Shown piece by piece: positions 27,181 through 34,394 of a stretch of 47,812 nt of DNA (its first letter is position 1; every line of letters begins with the position of its first letter). Under the pieces are notes generated by a model that saw nothing but the letters and a program-made list of their open reading frames with translations, had not been told where the DNA came from and made no database searches. This DNA is from Opitutia bacterium UBA7441 (GTDB lineage Bacteria; Verrucomicrobiota; Verrucomicrobiia; Opitutales; Coraliomargaritaceae), in assembly GCA_002480015.1 (NCBI GenBank), contig DLQD01000023.1, positions 1-47,812 of the forward strand, read 5' to 3'. The position numbers were made by a program, and so were the translations under genes.

Positions 27181-27657
27181 ATGGCACGCACAAAAGCAAA
27201 CAAAGGTATAAGCCGGATTGATTCTGGTTCAACGCATGGTTGGTTCGTTCGCGGTTACCGCAATGGGAAAACCTACTCTAAATTATTCAGCGACCGCAAA
27301 TCCGGTGGCAAAGCAAAAGCACTCAAGCTAGCAAAAGCCCATCGCGACGAGCTCAATGCAGAACTCGAAGCCATTCCTAAAAAGCCTCGGCAACGTCGTA
27401 TCGTCGTCTCGGATTCCCGTAACACGACCGGTGAGCTCGGAGTATCTCGGACCACCAAAATCGGCCCCAATGGCACTAAACACGAGTGCTATTCAGTGAG
27501 CTGGCGTCCAGAGCCCGGTGTGCAGAAGTGCACGTCTTTCTCGATCAAGAAATACGGCGAGAAGAAGGCCTTCAAATTGGCAGTTGAACATCGCCGCAAC
27601 AAAATGCGCGAAATCCACGGCCCTAGTTTCTACCGACAGTTAAGCAGGCGTAAATAA
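27181..27657 (+). CDS. Protein with two AP2/ERF-like DNA-binding domains
   Basis: 158 residues, strongly basic. Two tandem repeats of AP2 type: residues about 9-58 (GISRIDSGSTHGWFVRGYRN, GKTYSKLFSD) and about 84-146 (GVSRTTKIG, CYSVSWRPEPG, TSFSIKKYGEKKAFKLA). Each has the three-strand sheet pattern followed by an Ala/Lys-rich helix. In plants this fold is a transcription factor; in bacteria it is often fused to HNH nucleases of mobile elements, but here no nuclease domain is present. Therefore a stand-alone DNA-binding regulator is the best guess. It has its own AT-rich promoter region and a strong terminator. Target genes are unknown. Confidence 0.75.
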   Translation: MARTKANKGISRIDSGSTHGWFVRGYRNGKTYSKLFSDRKSGGKAKALKLAKAHRDELNAELEAIPKKPRQRRIVVSDSRNTTGELGVSRTTKIGPNGTKHECYSVSWRPEPGVQKCTSFSIKKYGEKKAFKLAVEHRRNKMREIHGPSFYRQLSRRK

Positions 27658-27697
27658 TACCACTTCTAAAAACTCAATCGTATTACTTGTAATTTTC

Positions 27698-27731
27698 AAA
27701 GCGTACACCACTTAGTGGTTGCGCTTTTTTT
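27698..27731 (+). terminator. Intrinsic terminator of the AP2-domain gene
   Basis: AAAGCG (27698-27703) pairs with CGCTTT (27722-27727) outside an inner stem ACCAC/GTGGT (27707-27711, 27715-27719), followed by seven T to 27731. It lies 41 bp after the stop codon. Confidence 0.85.
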
Positions 27732-27735
27732 ACTC

Positions 27736-28134
27736 TCAGCCGCCTGCACGAACAGCTTGATAGCCGCGCGCGTTCAGTTCCTCGCAAACACGGTCACGAA
27801 CATCGCCTTGCAGCTCTATGATACGCCCTTTCAGGGAGCCACCACAGGCGCAGATTTTCTTAAGCTCGAACGTCATCACCTCTAAAGTGACAAGCGGGAT
27901 GTTTGAAGGAAATCCTCCCAAGGTGGTCACCGTCTTACCACCCCGCCCGGCCTTTTCGCGGCGAACTTCGACCCGACCTTTGGATTTCTTCGAGCTCGAC
28001 TTTGAGCTCCTCTTCACGGTCGCTGCTTGCAACTGACCGGCAGGCAAGCCGTCAGCAGCCAGGCCAGCAAAGGGATTGGCAGCCAAGACCTCGCCCCCAT
28101 CCGTCGAAATTTTGCCATTTTTACGAGCACTCAT
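27736..28134 (-). CDS. SUI1/eIF1-type translation initiation factor family protein (YciH-like)
   Basis: 132 residues. The N-terminal half is a Ser/Lys-rich linker (SSKSSSKKSKG). The SUI1 domain covers about 55-130: RVEVRREKAGRGGKTVTTLG, LKKICACGGSLKG and IIELQGDVRDRVCEEL. Bacterial members bind the 30S subunit and may improve start-codon fidelity, which is interesting where Shine-Dalgarno sequences are rare. Its start overlaps the stop of a 70-residue gene by 3 bp within ATGA, so the two are translationally coupled. Confidence 0.92.
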   Translation of the reverse strand: MSARKNGKISTDGGEVLAANPFAGLAADGLPAGQLQAATVKRSSKSSSKKSKGRVEVRREKAGRGGKTVTTLGGFPSNIPLVTLEVMTFELKKICACGGSLKGRIIELQGDVRDRVCEELNARGYQAVRAGG

Positions 28135-28343
28135 AACTGGTGGGGGGTATTCGGGTCTTCAATCCAAGCCAGAGCCTTCACATAACTGCGCTTGGACAGA
28201 TAGTGCTTCAAACGCTCTGGAATGTGCTGCGATTGAGCGCAGGCATCCAGACGTCCCAAAACCTCCGGCATGGTCCCACCGTCGTGCATAGGACGCGTTC
28301 CGATAATGCGTTCCAAGTCGGCTTTGATGAATTCCGTTTTCAT
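28131..28343 (-). CDS. Small conserved-looking protein of unknown function (upstream of SUI1)
   Basis: 70 residues, no signal peptide or membrane segment. It has a helical pattern (FIKADLERIIGTRPMHDGGT, EVLGRLDACAQSQHIPERLK, KALAWIED) that looks like a genuine globular protein. Its TGA overlaps the SUI1 ATG (ATGA), which supports real translation and a linked role. I do not recognise the family. Confidence 0.65.
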   Translation of the reverse strand: MKTEFIKADLERIIGTRPMHDGGTMPEVLGRLDACAQSQHIPERLKHYLSKRSYVKALAWIEDPNTPHQL

Positions 28344-28411
28344 ATTTTTGATTTAGTATTAAAGAGTGAGCCCCTTAGGCAATACGTTCTCGAGTGCAAT
28401 TTCAAGTGCGC

Positions 28412-28522
28412 GGTCAGGCGGCCACCTAAAGGAAGCCGCATAACTATGTCCGCTCCTTTAGGTGCGAGACGCGTTCCGACAACTGTTGCGGTTTGTGTCC
28501 CCGCCCAGATTTAATGGCACCC
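28412..28522. repeat. Intergenic repeat family, copy R2
   Basis: Second copy of the repeat seen at 23081 and 34213. It contains a small hairpin GCGGC (28418-28422)/GCCGC (28435-28439) whose loop CACCTAAAGGA (28423-28433) is exactly complementary to TCCTTTAGGTG (28454-28464). The conserved right end TTTAATGGCACCC supplies the ATG of the following membrane protein gene. Confidence 0.85.
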
Positions 28523-29176
28523 AACGTTCCCTATGAAGAACAATTACGGGTTGCGATTAGAATAAACAACGCATACGATGAAACTCTAATAAAATATCAA
28601 AAAACAAACTGGGCTACACACATGAAACAAGTATCTGAGGCCGAAGCTCGATTCAATTTAGTCGTAGCGCTCTGGGGGTTGCTTTTCACAAAATGCTTTT
28701 TATTAGAGTATTTAGTGCGCCACTACGCCGTGCCGATCAACAGTCTGGCCTACGTCTGGACACTCTCCGTGCTGATGGCGACCGTCGCCACCGTCGTCTA
28801 TACGAACCTACACAAAAATGAACGCGCAAAGCTCTTTCAGCAACCAAGCATTCTCCTGATCATACTGTCTGCAATAGTCTCCGCGTTATTTATACTGAGA
28901 GGCTTGATTTCCGCTGAGCAGAGCAGTGCCTATCTAGCATTTGCCGCCCTCATCCTCGGGGTCAAACACGTCGGGCTGGTGGTGCGGGACTCCCGGATTA
29001 ATTCCAGACGGATGGCCCTAGGCTGGCTAGTGGCTGCCGGTGTGATCGCCTACCTGGGTACCCCCGCCGGCTTTCTGGCCTTCTCAATCAGCATCTTCAG
29101 TCTATCGGTCATCCCTGGCCTCGCCCAGTTCTTCGCCCACAAAAAAGAGAAAAAGACGGGGGCCTATCCAGCCTAG
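28514..29176 (+). CDS. Multi-pass membrane protein of unknown function
   Basis: 220 residues from the ATG at 28514. A soluble N-terminus of about 50 residues (VPYEEQLRVAIRINNAYDET, KQVSEAEARF) is followed by about six transmembrane segments (starting FNLVVALWGLLF, VWTLSVLMATVATVVY, ILLIILSAIVSALFIL, YLAFAALILGV, LGWLVAAGVIAYLG, FLAFSISIFSLSV) and a short Lys-rich tail. No family was recognised. The start codon belongs to repeat R2, so either the repeat inserted just upstream and now provides the start, or translation begins at the ATG 28622 (MKQVSEAEARF). Confidence 0.6.
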   Translation: MAPNVPYEEQLRVAIRINNAYDETLIKYQKTNWATHMKQVSEAEARFNLVVALWGLLFTKCFLLEYLVRHYAVPINSLAYVWTLSVLMATVATVVYTNLHKNERAKLFQQPSILLIILSAIVSALFILRGLISAEQSSAYLAFAALILGVKHVGLVVRDSRINSRRMALGWLVAAGVIAYLGTPAGFLAFSISIFSLSVIPGLAQFFAHKKEKKTGAYPA

Positions 29177-29244
29177 CACATCTTATTCGCTGTAAGTCTG
29201 AAAAGTGACTCGACGCGCAATGCCGCTTCATTAACTCTGCGTCT

Positions 29245-30177
29245 ATGTCCTCAGGCCTAGAAGCAATCGCCAACGAGTTACGTCGTTTACAGCGGGATGG
29301 TGTTGATCGAATCTTCGTGAAAGACCACACCCTGCGCCTGCTTGTGCCGAAAAGAGATGCTCAAGACGGCCAAGAATCTAAACCAGCCAAATCGCCCGAC
29401 CATGCAGATTTAAAGGAACTGGTCGAGCGCACTTCACGCTCGCACAAAAAACCGGAGGTCGCGGCCAAGGCAACGATCAAGGCAACTAATCTTCCGGATG
29501 CGCTTCCCCTTCCCGAAGCGCCCCAAATAGAACTACCCGAGGGCGATGCCGCGACTCAGCTCGCGTGGCTGCGTGAGCGCGTATTGGCCTGCGACGTCTG
29601 TAAAGCCCACCTCAGCGAGCAAGGGCAAGTCGTCTTTGGCTGCGGTTCACCCCAGGCCGACATTTTCTTTTGTGGCGAGGCCCCTGGCGCAGACGAGGAA
29701 CTCGCGGGTGAACCCTTCGCTGGTAAAGCAGGACAATTGCTGGCCAAAATCATTTCCGCAATGGGGCTCTCTCAAGAGACTGTCTACTTGGCTACGATCA
29801 TGAATTGGCGGCCTCAGCACGACAAGCCCTACGGGGATCGACCACCTTCAATCGAGGAGATGCGTTTCTGCCTCCCCTATCTGCAAGCTCAAATCGAAAT
29901 CATCCGTCCGAAAGTCATCATCGCACTGGGCAATGTCGCCGTGACTGGACTGCTCGGCCATGATCCAAACCGTAAGATGGGCGCAATACGCGGCACTTGG
30001 TCGGCATTCAAGGGTATCCCCCTGATGGCAACTTTCCATCCGTCCTATCTGATAAGGAACGATACGCTCAAGACGAAGCGTATGGTGTGGGAGGATATGC
30101 TGCAAGTCATGGAAAAATGCGGTCTCGACGTCAGCGAGAAGCAACGCGGTTTTTTTCTGCCAAGGCACGGGCAATGA
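29245..30177 (+). CDS. Uracil-DNA glycosylase family 4-like protein
   Basis: 310 residues: a variable N-terminal 95 residues, then the family domain. Signatures: GCGSPQADIFFCGEAPGADE, GEPFAGKAGQLLAKII, the central VIIALGNVAVTGLLG, and the C-terminal FHPSYLIRN, which corresponds to the HPS(A/Y) DNA-binding loop. Three of four expected iron-sulfur ligands are visible (Cys116, Cys119, Cys209), but the third position (usually KCRPP) is Trp188 in NWRPQ, a variant also known to me from other UDG-like groups. It probably excises uracil from DNA. The stop overlaps ATGATG, but hrpA reads in another frame. Confidence 0.88.
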   Translation: MSSGLEAIANELRRLQRDGVDRIFVKDHTLRLLVPKRDAQDGQESKPAKSPDHADLKELVERTSRSHKKPEVAAKATIKATNLPDALPLPEAPQIELPEGDAATQLAWLRERVLACDVCKAHLSEQGQVVFGCGSPQADIFFCGEAPGADEELAGEPFAGKAGQLLAKIISAMGLSQETVYLATIMNWRPQHDKPYGDRPPSIEEMRFCLPYLQAQIEIIRPKVIIALGNVAVTGLLGHDPNRKMGAIRGTWSAFKGIPLMATFHPSYLIRNDTLKTKRMVWEDMLQVMEKCGLDVSEKQRGFFLPRHGQ

Positions 30178-30202
30178 TGCCTGCGTTTTTCCTTTTTCCA
30201 CG

Positions 30203-33200
30203 ATTCATTCCTCCACACTCAAGCCCACCTATTCCGACGAACTGCCGATCCACCATCGGCGGGCAGAAATTATACGCTCCATTCACAAGCACCAAGTTGT
30301 CGTCATCGCAGGGGAGACCGGCTCGGGCAAAACCACGCAAATCCCTAAGTTCCTCTTAGAATGCGGGCTCGGGCAAAAGGGCTTCCTCGGCTGCACGCAA
30401 CCCCGCCGCGTCGCAGCCCTCTCCGTCGCCCAACGGATCGCCGAGGAGCTTGGCGTGCAATACGGGCGGGAAGTGGGTGCCAAGATCCGCTTCACCGATC
30501 AGACTCAAGCGGACACGGTCATCAAAGTCATGACCGATGGTATCTTGCTCAACGAGCTGCAGGACGACCCCTTGCTCCGTGCCTACGAAGCGATCGTTAT
30601 CGATGAAGCCCACGAGCGTAGCCTCAACATCGACTTCATCCTCGGTTGCCTCCGCCAGCTCACCGAACGGCGTAAGGATCTTAAAATCATTATCACCTCG
30701 GCTACCATCGATACGGCCAGCTTTGCCAAGGCCTTCGGCGACGCGCCCATCATCGAAGTGTCCGGACGAATGTATCCCGTGGAAACCCTCTACCGGCCAG
30801 CCGCGAACCAAGACGAGGGCGACTACATCGAAGCCGCCGCGGAGGTCGTCAGCGAAATTATCGGCCACAACCAAGAAGGCGACATCCTCGTCTTCCTCCC
30901 TGGTGAGCGCGACATCCACGAACTACGCCGCCAACTCGAAGACAGCCCCGCTCGCCAGTGCGATCTCCTACCCTTATTCGGCCGCCTCGCCAATGCCGAC
31001 CAGCAGCGCATCTTCCATCCCGGTGGTCGACGGCGCATCATCCTCTCGACCAACATCGCGGAAACCTCGCTCACCGTCCCGGGTATCCGCTATGTCGTCG
31101 ATACCGGCCTCGCCCGAGTCAGTCGCTACAGCCCCCACTCCCGCACTCAGCGTTTGCCCATCGAACCAATCGCCCAATCGAGCGCGGACCAGCGCAAGGG
31201 CCGCTGTGGCCGCGTGAGCCAGGGCGTTTGCTACCGTCTCTACGACGAACAGGAGTTTCTCGCACGCCCCCGCTACACCACTCCCGAGATCCATCGTTCT
31301 AATCTCGCCTCGGTCATCCTCCGGATGATGGCTTTCAAACTCGGCGACATCCGCACCTTTCCATTCATCGACCCCCCAACAGAAAGCGCCATCGTCGGTG
31401 GCTTTCGCCTGCTCGCTGAACTCGGTGCCGTCTGCGCGAACGACGAAAGCCACAACATCGACGATTACCGACTGACCAGCCTTGGCCGCCGCCTCGCTCA
31501 GCTCCCTGTCGATCCGACCGTAGCGCGAATGCTCCTGCAAGCCCAAGGTGAGCGCGCCCTACCCGAAGTTCTGGTCATCGCCTCCGGACTCTCCATCCAG
31601 GATCCGCGTGAGCGTCCCGCCGAGCTGGCGAAAGAAGCCGACGAAATGCACAAGCAGTTCACCCACCCCGAGTCCGACTTCCTCACGCTGCTGAACATTT
31701 GGAACGCCTACCACGACAAACTCGACGCCCTCTCGCAAAACAAACTCCGCAAATTTTGCAAAACCCACTTCCTCGCCTACCAACGCATGCGCGAATGGCG
31801 CGACATCCACCACCAGCTGGAAAGGACGCTCACGAGCCTGATGGCTGGTGGAAGAGTGGGCAAAAAAACGACTCCCCACGCCTCACTCTCGACTTCCAAC
31901 TCCCCGACAGAATTGATTTATGCATCGATCCATAAATCAATTCTGTCGGGGCTCCTCAGCAATATCGCGCACAAGGAGGCAGAGCACAACTACCGGGGAC
32001 CTCGTAATCGCAAGGCACTGCTCTTCCCCGGCTCCGGGCTCTTCGACCACGAGACGGCTAAAAAACAACGTAAGGCCGCCTACGCGAAAAAAACGAAAAC
32101 GAAGCCAGCCAAAACCAAAGCACCCGAGTGGATCGTCTGCGGGGAGTGGATGGAGACCAGCCGTCTATTCGCCCGTACCGCTGCCAAAATAGAAGTCGAC
32201 TGGATCGAAGAACTCGCCGGCGACCTGCTTCAAATCCGTCACTCCGAGCCCTTTTGGAGCAGCAAAGCCGCCGCTGTGCTCTGCAAGGAGCGGCGCATCC
32301 TCTTCGGCTTGGAGATCCAACGCAAACAAGTCAGCTATAGCCGCATCAACCCAGATGAGGCCACCGATATTTTCGTCCGCAATGGCCTGATCGAAGGCGG
32401 CATCACAGAGCGGCCGAAATTCTTCCAACATAACGAGACCTTAAAAATAGCTGCCGAGTCCGAACTGGCGCGCCGACGCTTCGGATCTGCATTCTGGATC
32501 GAGGACAGGCTCTTCGCCTTCTACAGACAGCGCCTACAAGGCGTCGGCTCTTTCGCCGAGTTGCGCGCCTATGCCAAGCAGCAGCACGGCGGCTCGCTCG
32601 ACTTCCTCAAAGCCGAGGAGTATGACTTGCTACCGCACGACGAAAGCGACACCGCCGTCGAAGACTTCCCCCGCAGCCTCGAACTAGGCGGCAGCGAGAT
32701 CCCCCTGCAATACCGAAACGCCCCTGGCAGCGAGGAAGACGGCGTCACCCTGCGCCTGCCACTCGCCCAGGTAGACGCCATCCAGCAAGGCACACTCGAC
32801 TGGGCCGTCCCCGGACACCTCGAAGAGAAGATTGAATGCCTCCTCCGCGGACTGCCCAAGCCGATTCGTATCCGTCTCCATCCGCTTAAAGAGCGTGCCG
32901 CCGAGCTACGCTCAGAACTCAAGCCGAGCGAGCGCCCACTCACCGAGCAATTGAGCGAACGGCTTCGCGCGCTCTACGACATCGAGACCTACCAAGAGCA
33001 TTGGCAAAACGCCGACTTACCCGAGCACCTCAAACCGCGTATCCAAATCGAGAATACAAAAGGCGTCACTCTGGCTCAAGGCCGCGACCTCCATGCGATC
33101 CGCACGGAGCTTCAAACTAAATCCAAACAAGCCGCCACTGGCGACGGCCTCGACGCGATCCCCGCGTGGCAGGCGGCCGCCAGTAAATACGAGCGCGAGA

Positions 33201-34057
33201 ACCTAGACAGCTGGAACTTTGGCGACCTTCCTGAATGTATCGATCTGAGCGGCGAATCCGGCCTTCCACTTAAGGCCTACCCGGCCCTCGTCAGTGAAAA
33301 CGGCCGCGTCCATCTGCGCCTGATTCCCAACCGCGACCAAGCGCTGCAGCACACGGCTCAAGCCTGGCCCGAACTTGCCGAGCAAAACATGGGGCGTGAC
33401 ATAGCCTGGATCCGCCGCGACCTGAAAGAGCTCAAACAGCTCGGCGTCCTGCTCATCCAGCTCGGAGGCTTCGACGCAATCAAAGAGCCCGCGTGGGCGC
33501 ACCTGCGCCGCCACCTCTTCGCCACCGACTCACTGCTCCCCATGTGTGAAGCGAATTTCAAAAAGGCACTGCAACACGCGAGCAGCGCATCCAAAGGCAT
33601 CGTCATTAAACTGGTCGACCAACTCCGCGGCCTGCTCGAAGCCCGCGAGGGCATCATGCTCCTGCTCGACCAAAAGAAGACCTCCCAAGCGATCACCTAT
33701 CCGGGCATGCGTGCCCACCTTGAGGCCATTGCGCCAGCCAATCTGCTCGGTCTATACGAGTTCAATGAGTTGCCCCACGTCACCCGCTACCTCCATGCAA
33801 TGATGCGCCGCGCGCAACGCGCCAAAGAAAGTATCCAACGCGATATCGATAAGTCGAAACGTATCGCCCCCTTTGAGGCGAAATTGAAAGAGCTCGAAGC
33901 CAAGTTCGACACGACTTGCGTCGCGTCGCTACGCCCTTATCGGATTTTGTTGGAAGAGTTTAAAGTCTCGATCTACGCGCAAGAACTTGGCACCGCCCAA
34001 AAAGTTTCCGAGAAGCGTTTGGAAGAACTGGCCGAGACACTCCAGAGGCTTCGGTAA
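30203..34057 (+). CDS. hrpA: ATP-dependent RNA helicase HrpA (start uncertain)
   Basis: About 1284 residues. Helicase motifs: GETGSGKTT (Walker A, about residue 37), TQPRRVAAL, DEAH in IVIDEAHERS, SAT in IITSATID, and motif VI QRKGRCGRVSQGVCYRLY. Then HA2 and OB-type regions, and a C-terminal DUF3418-like domain ending KRLEELAETLQRLR. Clear family similarity begins before 30242 (YSDELPIHHRRAEIIRSIH). But there is no in-frame ATG, GTG or TTG between the UDG coding region and GTG 30455, which lies after Walker A. The start given is an ATT at 30203 and is a placeholder. An ATG at 30174 or 30177 is out of frame by one base, so a frameshift in the T-rich 30186-30197 stretch is possible. A perfect 21-bp inverted repeat lies inside the gene. 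Confidence 0.85.
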   Translation: MHSSTLKPTYSDELPIHHRRAEIIRSIHKHQVVVIAGETGSGKTTQIPKFLLECGLGQKGFLGCTQPRRVAALSVAQRIAEELGVQYGREVGAKIRFTDQTQADTVIKVMTDGILLNELQDDPLLRAYEAIVIDEAHERSLNIDFILGCLRQLTERRKDLKIIITSATIDTASFAKAFGDAPIIEVSGRMYPVETLYRPAANQDEGDYIEAAAEVVSEIIGHNQEGDILVFLPGERDIHELRRQLEDSPARQCDLLPLFGRLANADQQRIFHPGGRRRIILSTNIAETSLTVPGIRYVVDTGLARVSRYSPHSRTQRLPIEPIAQSSADQRKGRCGRVSQGVCYRLYDEQEFLARPRYTTPEIHRSNLASVILRMMAFKLGDIRTFPFIDPPTESAIVGGFRLLAELGAVCANDESHNIDDYRLTSLGRRLAQLPVDPTVARMLLQAQGERALPEVLVIASGLSIQDPRERPAELAKEADEMHKQFTHPESDFLTLLNIWNAYHDKLDALSQNKLRKFCKTHFLAYQRMREWRDIHHQLERTLTSLMAGGRVGKKTTPHASLSTSNSPTELIYASIHKSILSGLLSNIAHKEAEHNYRGPRNRKALLFPGSGLFDHETAKKQRKAAYAKKTKTKPAKTKAPEWIVCGEWMETSRLFARTAAKIEVDWIEELAGDLLQIRHSEPFWSSKAAAVLCKERRILFGLEIQRKQVSYSRINPDEATDIFVRNGLIEGGITERPKFFQHNETLKIAAESELARRRFGSAFWIEDRLFAFYRQRLQGVGSFAELRAYAKQQHGGSLDFLKAEEYDLLPHDESDTAVEDFPRSLELGGSEIPLQYRNAPGSEEDGVTLRLPLAQVDAIQQGTLDWAVPGHLEEKIECLLRGLPKPIRIRLHPLKERAAELRSELKPSERPLTEQLSERLRALYDIETYQEHWQNADLPEHLKPRIQIENTKGVTLAQGRDLHAIRTELQTKSKQAATGDGLDAIPAWQAAASKYERENLDSWNFGDLPECIDLSGESGLPLKAYPALVSENGRVHLRLIPNRDQALQHTAQAWPELAEQNMGRDIAWIRRDLKELKQLGVLLIQLGGFDAIKEPAWAHLRRHLFATDSLLPMCEANFKKALQHASSASKGIVIKLVDQLRGLLEAREGIMLLLDQKKTSQAITYPGMRAHLEAIAPANLLGLYEFNELPHVTRYLHAMMRRAQRAKESIQRDIDKSKRIAPFEAKLKELEAKFDTTCVASLRPYRILLEEFKVSIYAQELGTAQKVSEKRLEELAETLQRLR
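31902..31951. repeat. Perfect 21-bp inverted repeat inside hrpA
   Basis: The arm 31902-31922 (CCCCGACAGAATTG, then ATTTATG) is the exact reverse complement of 31931-31951, separated by 8 bp (CATCGATC). It is in frame and encodes SPTELIYASIHKSILSG. The right half corresponds to the conserved IHRALLSG region of HrpA proteins, so the left arm may have been copied from it. The mRNA would form a very stable hairpin. Confidence 0.95.
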
Positions 34058-34212
34058 TCGAGAAAAATAAGTTTATTGAGACAAGATTCTGGGATTCTTA
34101 CTCAAGCTGCGGGCCACGTTTTTATTCGGACCGTGCCGAGATAAAAAAGCCGCGGCAGAATGGCTTCAACTAAGCCAAAACAGGATTTTACAAAACGCAA
34201 ATTTAGACAGGG
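34058..34212. other. Intergenic stretch after hrpA
   Basis: No gene was found. It contains GATTTTACAAAACGCAA (34184-34200), repeated with one mismatch after R3 at 34326-34342. No clear intrinsic terminator for hrpA was identified. Confidence 0.45.
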
Positions 34213-34325
34213 GGTCAGGCGGCCACCTAAAGGAAGCCGCATACGTAGGTCCGCTCCTTTAGGTGCGGCACGCATTCCGGCAACTGTTGCGGTTTGTATC
34301 CCACAGTGGATTTAATGGCGCCCGC
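34213..34325. repeat. Intergenic repeat family, copy R3, flanked by 17-bp direct repeats
   Basis: Third copy of the repeat at 23081 and 28412, with the same GCGGC/GCCGC hairpin, the CACCTAAAGGA loop, and the complementary TCCTTTAGGTG downstream. Its flanks, GATTTTACAAAACGCAA (34184-34200) and GATTTTACAGAACGCAA (34326-34342), differ by one base and could be a target-site duplication or part of an older tandem duplication. Confidence 0.8.
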
Positions 34326-34357
34326 GATTTTACAGAACGCAAGATGTAGAGTGGACA

Positions 34358-34382
34358 TCCGCCGGCGGAGACCTAAATTAGG
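34358..34382 (+). promoter_or_regulatory. Two palindromes directly upstream of serC
   Basis: TCCGCCGGCGGA (34358-34369) is a perfect 12-bp palindrome and CCTAAATTAGG (34372-34382) is an 11-bp palindrome, ending 12 bp before the ATG at 34395. They could be operator sites or a leader hairpin; no clear promoter boxes were assigned. Confidence 0.35.
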
Positions 34383-34394
34383 CCACTTTTCATC

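Noticed and set aside
24666..28343. Defence island around the helicase-nuclease and AP2 genes
   Set aside because: The neighbours are UDP-xylose synthase, SUI1, UDG and hrpA, with no toxin, restriction or CRISPR genes.
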